Shown piece by piece: positions 57,217 to 64,000 of a stretch of DNA of 64,000 nucleotides. Each line of letters starts with the position of its first letter. The stretch's first letter is position 1. The notes beneath the pieces were generated by a model. The model was not told the origin of the DNA. It ran no database searches and saw only the letters and a program-made list of their open reading frames with translations. The translations under genes were made by a program, and so were the position numbers. The stretch is from Cyathus striatus (Eukaryota > Basidiomycota > Agaricomycetes > Agaricales > Nidulariaceae). The stretch is taken from NCBI GenBank assembly GCA_025738555.1, contig JAOVFP010000010.1, positions 2,108,001 to 2,172,000 on the forward strand, given 5' to 3'.

Positions 57217-58616
57217 GGTTTAAAAGTCCAGGGCTCCACAAGCCATATCATTGATGCCTCAATAATCGATGAACAGCCAGCTTGACCTCCCTTCTGATAT
57301 GCACTACTAAGACCCTCCACTCCGAAGATTACCACCTGTTCAATATCAGGAACATCTGTCCCCATCCCCACAGCCATTGTTGCAAATAAGATTCTTGCAG
57401 TCCCTTCAAGAAATTGTTTCATAACTTTGTCCTTGAACTCTTCTGAAGATGCCTCAGTGAGTGGATACATTATATCTTCATATTCTTTTGCAATGAGTAC
57501 TCAGCATATATCACATGCTTGGCGAGCCTGCTGACATGTTTTTAGATACACAAGTGTCTTTATAAATGCATTGCGTGTGGCTGGTTCTCTGGGAATAAAG
57601 GCAAATAAGTCCCACATTGATGCCATTGAATGTTCCATTGGGTGCACAATGAGCTTTAAGTTTGGTCGATTTGCACCCATATCTATCCCATAAAATGGCC
57701 TCGTGCCTCCCATGTCAAGTGTGGTGTATACGATTTCAAATGTTTTTGAGGAGCAAGTGCCTGTAAGCCCAACCCATGGAATTTCTATACCAGTGAGAAC
57801 TTTCAGAATTCTAAGCTCCCCATATGCCTTTCTGAAATTTTCTTTCCATTCTTCAATAACATGCATCTCATCTAAGGTCATCACAATAATGCACATATGA
57901 AACAATGCTTCCCAGAACATCTGTTTGAATTCCAGATGGTGAAGAAGTATCTCAGGTGATGCAAACACAAGCTGGTAATCTCCTTTCCAAATTTTTGTGA
58001 ATACTGAACTATCTTTATTGTCCTCATTTACAGACACTGCTGTTACATTATATGGTTGACCACCCTCTGTTCCTCTGGTATGCAAAACCTGCTTCTGGTT
58101 AAATCTTCTAACCTTGTTTAGCAAATTCAGTACATGTTGGCATTATTTCCAGAGGCTGACAGAACATACCTGGTCTTTCTGAAGTGTTTTCAACGGCAGA
58201 GTCACAGTGACTGCCCCATTGCCTCCAGCTAATGCTGCCGCAACAGCAAGCAGAACAAAGACCAAGGATTTTCCATATCCTGTTCCAGCTATCACCATTG
58301 CATCATTCCCCTCTGCCACTTTCTCAAACACTTCCATCTGCCAATCACTAGGTCTGAAACCATAAAGATCCTCCACTGCATTAGCAATATCTTCAAGAGG
58401 TATAACCTTGCACAGGCATGGCCAGAATTTGCGAGGAGCAACAGGCTGTGGAGTTGATGTAGGGGTTTTCCGATGCCAAGGTGTGCTGAATGTGCCATAT
58501 GGAGTGCTGGATTGTAGGGGAAGTTCTGCCAGAGAAGAGCACAGTGTGCACAGTAGTGGTTCATCTTGTTCTTCATCACTTGCTGGCTGTGGTACTTCTG
58601 TAGTAAAGGTCTTCAT

Positions 58617-58878
58617 CCACTTAGTGTGTGCACAGTGTCAGGTTGTGCTCCAATCTCCATTGTCATGTTATCTCTTTCCGGGTCCAGACTGCGTGACAGA
58701 CCTGGTAAATAAAATTTTATATTATGTAAGATACACTTCATTTTCAAATCTAATGGTTACCAACCCCGTTGCACTGCCCTATCAAAACCTGGCACTTTGG
58801 TACAAGACTGTCCACTGCATGGATGTGTTCACTTATCCGTGAATGGTCTTGGGTTGAGACTAAGGCCTAAGGCACATG
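58617..58878. other. Upstream flank of the RecQ-like gene, nothing recognised
   Basis: Short region between the helicase start and the target duplication of the next element. If the DUF6589/RecQ pair is one mobile element its right end could be here. Confidence 0.4.
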
Positions 58879-58886
58879 CATTGTTG

Positions 58887-61285
58887 TAGGGACTGACATG
58901 GATGGATCTGCAATCTATCTGCAATCCAATCTGCAGATGTGCCATTAATTCGGATGGATGACGGATGCCATCTGCAAAATTCGGATGCATCCACTTGGCA
59001 CACTTAGATTAGTAAATTTATATAGTGTTGTAGTAGCATAGTAAGATACTCTTCACCAAAATCCAGCACCCTTATGTAAGCACATTATGTAAGTGCCAAG
59101 ACTGGCCAAATCTGAGGTTCAGAAAAAAAATGAAAAAAATTTTGTCACAAAAACTAATAAAGCTTGTTCTGGAGCATTATAAGGGCTATAGAACATCTCA
59201 ATTGGTGTAGAAATAGTTGCAGTATGTCTGGTAATTGAGCAAGGATGCCAGTTGCAGATGTATCTGGCATCCAGCATCCAGCTGAGCAAGGTCATGACTT
59301 AGTTTCTTGGTGCACACATCTCTAGATCTCTCATTCACTTCCACCATCTTTGCAGTACACACTCATTCCTTTTGCATTGATGATATCATTCACTCTTAGG
59401 ATTCATTGTTTCCAATCCCACCCACCCTGATCCCAGTGCTGTGTTATTTATTTGTTGCTAGACTCATTAGAATTATGCTTTGAAATGATGCTAATTAGTC
59501 TGTGTTCCCATACTGCTTTCCTGGACCTTAGCAGCCTTCATTGTTTGTGAGATTAGTTGATCATTTGTGACATCAAAGAAGAAAATCGTGGAGCAGTTTC
59601 TAAGCAGCTCAACTGCTGTGTCCATTTGATCCTGCTCAAACCTAACCCAACCCTTTTAGCCTCTTCACAAGCATAGGGACCATTGTTGAAGGTGGACTGC
59701 ACTGCTTCCCTGCAGCGGAATTATTTCCATGTGTCACATGAATGCGTGACAGTGTGTAACATATACGTTACATGTCACATAATGTCACATAGTGTGACGG
59801 CCAAATCTTGCAAGGCAAAAATATAAAATGCTGTCATTTGCATGGAAATGCATCCCACATACCTTTTCCACAATAAAAAAAGATCATGTAACTGGGTCAT
59901 AAAATTTAAGTCAAATTATATTTTTCTTTCTGTGAGTTGTAGATGACATCTATCTAAACACATCCCTGAAGAAAGAATTGTGGATGGAGTGTTTGTAGTG
60001 GAGCAGATGGCTGATGTCACTGATGAAGCTAATTGCTTATGTAAGGGGGTGCTGGATTTCGGCGAAGAGTATCTTACGTCAGGGAGCATGATTATTATTC
60101 AGCCTAAGGGTTTGACAACAACTGTAATACATTGTCACAGTGTGATTTGAGACCCTTCCTTGATGTCACATTCAGAGGCTGTGAAATCATGTATTCTCAA
60201 TGTCTATCAATGAATACACATTTGTTACCTTTTTAATTTAACATTTGGATTGTTTCCAGTCTGCGCAAGAGGTACACAAAATATCATAAGTATTTGCCAA
60301 CACAATCTTTTTAAATCTTACATTAAATCTCAGATTTGTGTTACATTTTGATATCTTTCGAGATTACTGGATCATTTCGACCTATTGTTCGGTCATGCAT
60401 CACACAGGGATTTCAAACAGAATAATTTTGAACAATGTCATGCGTCCTCAGGAAGATCGAACAAAGGTACAGGGAAAATAATATTAGGCCAAAATTCCGC
60501 TAAAACACACATATTTTTAAGTTACATGCAAGTGCAGTGATGTAGCGTTATAATTTTCAATATTCCTCCCAAGTGTCATAGAATACATGATGTTTTTGAT
60601 AGTTAGAAGAATCTCTAAGTTTGAAGGCATATTTCATCGAGACTATCTAATCAATCCAACTAACTTAGAAATGCTAATGTCCAAGTAGATACAGGGTAGC
60701 GCACTTGCCTCAATACTGCAGTCTGATATATATGACGCCAATATAAAGGATTCTTTTCCAAAACTGATAACACTTCGTTGATCAAATCTCATTGTTATTC
60801 AAATCGGTGCAAGTAACATGTATTCGACAATTACAGAGATTACTATAGTGAAAGTGTGTCATTGTAGGGATGAACAAATTTCTTCCATGTCACGCAATAA
60901 ATTGGACCTCGAACAGAACAATGAACCAAAATTTTCGGTCACGCCCAAAATCAGCGAACAATAGGTCGAAATGATCCAGTATGTCTACTGTTAAAGAATA
61001 TATACTTATTGTATCATCCTATAACTTGGGATATATACTCTACTGTATCTATTGTACCGGCCTGAAAAATATAAAAGATGTCACAGAAGAGGATCTTGAG
61101 ATAAATGATGTTTTGAGTGATTTTCAAACACTGGAGATGGCTTTAAACGCTTGTTATATGATAATATTGGATGCATCCGAATTATGAGGCGCACCCGCGG
61201 ATTGGCATCCGAATCCGATCCGAATCTGCAGTTTTCGGATTAAATATGCGGATGGCCGGTTTTCGGCCATCCGTGTCAGTCCCTA
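58887..61285. mobile_element. 2.4-kb non-autonomous element with 8-bp target duplication
   Basis: It starts TAGGGACTGACATGGATGG and its reverse-complemented end reads TAGGGACTGACACGGATGG (19 bp, one TpG/CpG difference). It is flanked by CATTGTTG duplications (58879-58886 and 61286-61293). Subterminal GGATGC, ATCCGAATC and CGGATG motifs are repeated at both ends. This is the structure of a hAT-like element. No transposase frame is visible. A 1.03-kb TA-flanked element is nested inside, and the stretch near 60865-60980 also occurs at the window start. Confidence 0.85.
59044..60074. mobile_element. TA-flanked element nested in the 2.4-kb element
   Basis: An inverted repeat of about 45 bp: AGATACTCTTCACC.AAATCCAGCACCC at the left, and at the right, reverse-complemented, AGATACTCTTCGCC.AAATCCAGCACCC; both continue into a TAAGCA-containing stretch. 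TA lies on both sides (59042-59043, 60075-60076), as for Tc1/mariner-type elements. The left arm has CA where the right has CG at two sites. It is 1,031 bp with no recognisable protein. Confidence 0.75.
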
Positions 61286-61412
61286 CATTGTTGTTGCATA
61301 TTTACGATTGTCCTTAGTCCTAAACAACGCTACGTCCCATATAAGTTTAAAGTAGTAAGCAGTGAGCACGCTTAAGTTGAACAGAACAATGATTGAAAGC
61401 CATATTGCGCCA

Positions 61413-63150
61413 CTAATTATACACCCCAAATGTCGCCCTATTCCTCGCAAACCCCACACTCCCATTACTACTATTAAATACGGCATAATACCTCTCCAAA
61501 AATGTATAACCATTGATAAAATCCATCCCGCCACCACTAAGTTCACCCATGTCCGCTACAACAAGATAAATATTCCCTGTAGAGCCACCGATCGCGTAAT
61601 TAAGGGCCCTTGGCCAGATTTGTGCATTAGGTGTGAGTTCGTATGTAATTCCGTTCGTGGTGAAATACATGGGTTGCAAACGAGAGTACTGGAAGGAAGT
61701 GATGCGGAGGAGGCCGGTAGTACCATCAAGCTCTGCGCCCGTCGCATCTTTGTATCTCTGGAATGCATCTGAGGCAATCATTATAAGTGTTGTTCCTGTA
61801 TCGACTATACCCGCTGAATTGGTGAGAATGGTGGTTGACCCATATCGGATTGATTGGTCTATTCCCCAGAATTGCCGAGCTGGTGCCTTGGTCGTCTTTG
61901 GTCTAGACAAGAAAATAAGTTATCACTCTGTTAATTATGTCCTATATGTCATCGAAACAGTCGTACGAGTAATATAATTCCCCGACAAATTGCGATCGAT
62001 CGATTCCACCTACGATACTTTGAGCGCAGGTTACACAAAAAAGGCTGAAGACACACCCCAAGTCATGTTTCCAGCCTGACCAGACGTGTACGGCTTAAAG
62101 GCCACACTGACCATTTCTTCTGGTATCATACCTTGTCGATAGAGGTTGGTTGTTACTGTCGGCACGATCCTGTTGAGCGCGGGGTACAGTGTACCTGCGA
62201 CTTCAATTAGCACATTGCGCCATCTCATACTAATAAACTCGCAAATACGTACCACGTGTAAGACTGGTTGGGCCAATGCTAAATGAAAATGATTAATATA
62301 ATTGTATTGAGAAAGGATAGTAAAGTACCCAAGAATACCGTCTACTTCAAACCGCGATGCCTAACAGAATGGTTGAGAACGCGTATGTGCATAATCAAGT
62401 ATTAACCCACATAATATGCTACCCCAATAGACTGGTTATTTACTGCCAATCTAGGAGCCAGTGTTACCCCGTCCAGGTATTCCCAACCTAACATACATAC
62501 AGTGAACTCTCGCTAGCACTCGTGATAAGAAAAAACCCAAACCGTAAAATGCACCAGAGCCGTAGTGCACAGACTGCAGTATAATTATATATAAATCATG
62601 GGTTCTATATGAAAAAAAGAGGTTCTTACAACTTGATTTGAAGTTGGCCTGCTTGTGTTAGTTCGCATGTATGCGCGGTTTGCGCCTACCCAAGTGTTCG
62701 AGCTAACGTCCTAAAATCAGCCCACAAACCTTCAAGAGCAACAGAGACACACACCTTCCAGAATCAATAAGCAAAGTATCTGCATTCCAAATTAATATCG
62801 CTACATCTAAATACAATAGAAGACATACATTCAGTTGGTGGATTACCCACACCTACAGTAGCGACATACGATACACCAGAATTAAAAATTTCCTCGCTAG
62901 TCGGTGCTTGTGCTTGTTTTGGGTTCTGCGAAGGGAATATGGCAACCTGTTCGAGTAAGTTTCCACGGTCGCGAAGGGCCTTGGCGCGTGCTCTGTCGTG
63001 CTCGACGAGATGACGCATCGAGGTAGCGTTGATTTGACGGGAGAGGGATAAAGTGATCCCTCCGGGTGAGACGCCACGGGCAGGATTGGCACGAGCTAAA
63101 GCGATAACGCAGAGGAGAGTGGAAGCGAGGAGTTCTAGTAGTAAAGTCAT
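61413..63150 (-). CDS. Secreted pepsin-like aspartic protease (family A1, polyporopepsin-like)
   Basis: This extracellular acid endopeptidase is made as a prepro-enzyme. Ten exons: 62829-63150, 62755-62779, 62630-62702, 62543-62573, 62411-62487, 62329-62360, 62253-62278, 62057-62194, 61967-62009, 61413-61902; 418 residues, every join in frame. A signal peptide (MTLLLELLASTLLCVIALARA) and a propeptide rich in Arg/Ala (HLVEHDRARAKALRDRG) precede the mature start region (YVATVGVGNPPTEY). First catalytic motif LLIDSGSSNTWVGAN (DSG rather than DTG), flap Tyr in SVHYGSGAFYG, second catalytic motif AGIVDTGTTLI, then FWGIDQSI and the C-terminal INGYTFLERYYAVFNSSNGSVGFA. Several exons are only 25-32 nt. 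Adjacent to, but not disrupted by, the 2.4-kb element downstream of its 3' end. Confidence 0.92.
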
Positions 63151-64000
63151 GGCCTATATTGTTGGTGTATAGAATAGACACGTCGGATTTTATAGAGGGG
63201 AAAAGAGTACTTCCGACATCAGAATTCAAATTCGAAGTTTAGTGGAATCCATTTTAGCCAAGTTTTGCAAGCAAGGAATTTCAAAAAATGTCGAGTTCTA
63301 AGTGGAAATATGGAAGGACTGTGAATAAACAGTGAAGATGATGTTCACATTGGCGATTTCTTGTGCCTTGTAGTCAACGCTACCGAGTTATGAGGTCGGA
63401 GGATGAGCCTACCTTCAATTCCTTGACTAAAATATGGAAATGGTGAGCTACTACTATTTCCATTGTAAAGGCTTCTATTTTTGAGAACCACATAGATCGA
63501 GTCGGCCTTCGTTCGTAGTAACTGGCAATTACTTATTGCAGGAAGTTGAAGTATAATCTCGGGACGATAGCCAATCCCAAGTTCTCCGAAGTTCTCTTCG
63601 TTAGGAAAACATCGCCCAACAGCCTCTCCCGGATCAGCTCTGTTCCTCGTTCTCCGTGTATAGGCTAACAGAGATGCAGATGATACAGTCGTTGAAGACG
63701 CATTATTGGTGATGCGTTAACGATTGACGTTATAAGCTCGCCGGACTCAAGTTCCTCCGAGTCTTCTTCAGCTGTCCATTTGCTTCTCAATATAAATGAT
63801 AAAGCGAAAAGAGTAATAAGACAGCAGTGAGCACTGAGAGTGCGATAGGTAGTAGCGGAGCAAGAGGGCCACTAGAGATGTCCTGAGCTATGGCTAGTGA
63901 TTAGTGAGCTTAGAAGGATGGACATAAGAAAATTAAGAGTAGCATGAAGGATTCGGGGTGGGGTGCATTTTGATGGCAGGAGGGGCTTATATATGACTAC
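63151..64000. other. Upstream of the protease gene, nothing recognised
   Basis: Expected to hold the protease promoter. No further coding region, repeat or RNA gene could be supported up to the window end. Confidence 0.5.

Larger units (their letters stand above)
54089..58616 (-). pseudogene. RecQ-like DEAD/DEAH helicase gene, interrupted and decayed
   Basis: This superfamily-2 helicase of the RecQ-like type is common in many copies in mushroom genomes. From the start at 58616: an N-terminal region, the Q/I region FRPSDWQMEVFEKVAEGNDA, Walker A GTGYGKS, a first intron (about 58096-58167), LVFASPEILL, motif II TLDEMHVIEEW, motif III GLTGT, an in-frame TGA (57501-57503), YPLTEASSEEFKDKVMKQFL, ILFATMAVGMGTDVPDIEQV, and motif VI as QKGGQAGC. 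After EPWTFKP (57217) a 2.15-kb element interrupts; the frame resumes at 55063 as PIANNSETDQG and runs through a Cys-containing C-terminal region (KLSCQSCSALMCHVG) and VFWRDTAWKRIEDDNPFL to about 54089. Expected motif VI Arg residues are Gln and Cys, consistent with CpG transitions. Non-functional. Confidence 0.8.

Noticed and set aside
50843..58873. CTTAGGCCT on both sides of the DUF6589/RecQ pair as possible terminal repeats
   Set aside because: The match is nine bases, contains the self-palindrome AGGCCT, has no target duplication and does not extend.

Overview
The window comes from a filamentous basidiomycete, most likely an Agaricomycete. The genes have many introns, mostly 50-65 nt with GT...AG ends and CTRAY-type branch sites. 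The gene content fits too: a DMATS prenyltransferase, a wax-synthase-like MBOAT protein, a polyporopepsin-like protease, an F-box/LRR protein, and DUF6589-type and RecQ-like genes. Gene-rich stretches alternate with long repeat-rich, decayed stretches. No RNA gene, CRISPR array or bacterial-type feature was seen.

Layout. 1-11.4 kb: a decayed autonomous hAT transposon (400-11421, 8-bp target duplication) split by a complete Ty3/gypsy chromovirus (4161-10979, 371-bp LTRs, 5-bp target duplication). 11.4-29.0 kb: a segment present as three tandem, unequally preserved copies. Each has an array of a roughly 290-bp satellite; the first two also carry a TPT-family transporter gene, which in copy 2 is truncated and frameshifted. 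Differences between the copies expose later insertions: a 791-bp element, a 707-bp fold-back element and a 5'-truncated LINE. 29.7-48.0 kb: the gene-rich core, with RNA14 (CstF-77), an SDR oxidoreductase, a wax-synthase-like MBOAT, a DMATS prenyltransferase, a tartrate/isopropylmalate-dehydrogenase-like enzyme and an F-box protein. 49.1-61.3 kb: a second mobile-element zone, with a short hAT derivative holding a TA-flanked element, a decayed DUF6589 gene tail to tail with a RecQ-like helicase gene, a hAT-like element with a solo LTR inside the helicase gene, and another 8-bp-TSD element with its own nested TA-flanked element. 61.4-63.2 kb: a secreted aspartic protease gene with ten exons.

Whole-window themes. 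(1) Decay is almost purely of CpG-transition type. All ten in-frame stops identified in the hAT, gypsy, DUF6589 and RecQ frames are TGA and fit CGA>TGA, and all five differences between the two gypsy LTRs are CpG/TpG or CpG/CpA. This points to cytosine methylation of repeats followed by deamination. CpG depletion stops abruptly near 13.57 kb inside one satellite copy. (2) The gypsy element has an 11-nt primer-binding site complementary to the start of its own predicted transcript (Tf1/sushi-type self-priming), a canonical -1 slippery site between gag and pol, and a 50-codon single-membrane-span ORF in the env position. (3) SDR, MBOAT, DMATS and dehydrogenase genes within 9 kb could be a small biosynthetic cluster. 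(4) The tail-to-tail DUF6589/RecQ pair, decayed as one block, could be one undescribed large mobile element.

Exon coordinates were derived by hand from splice consensus and reading-frame continuity. Family assignments come from motif recognition, not database searches.
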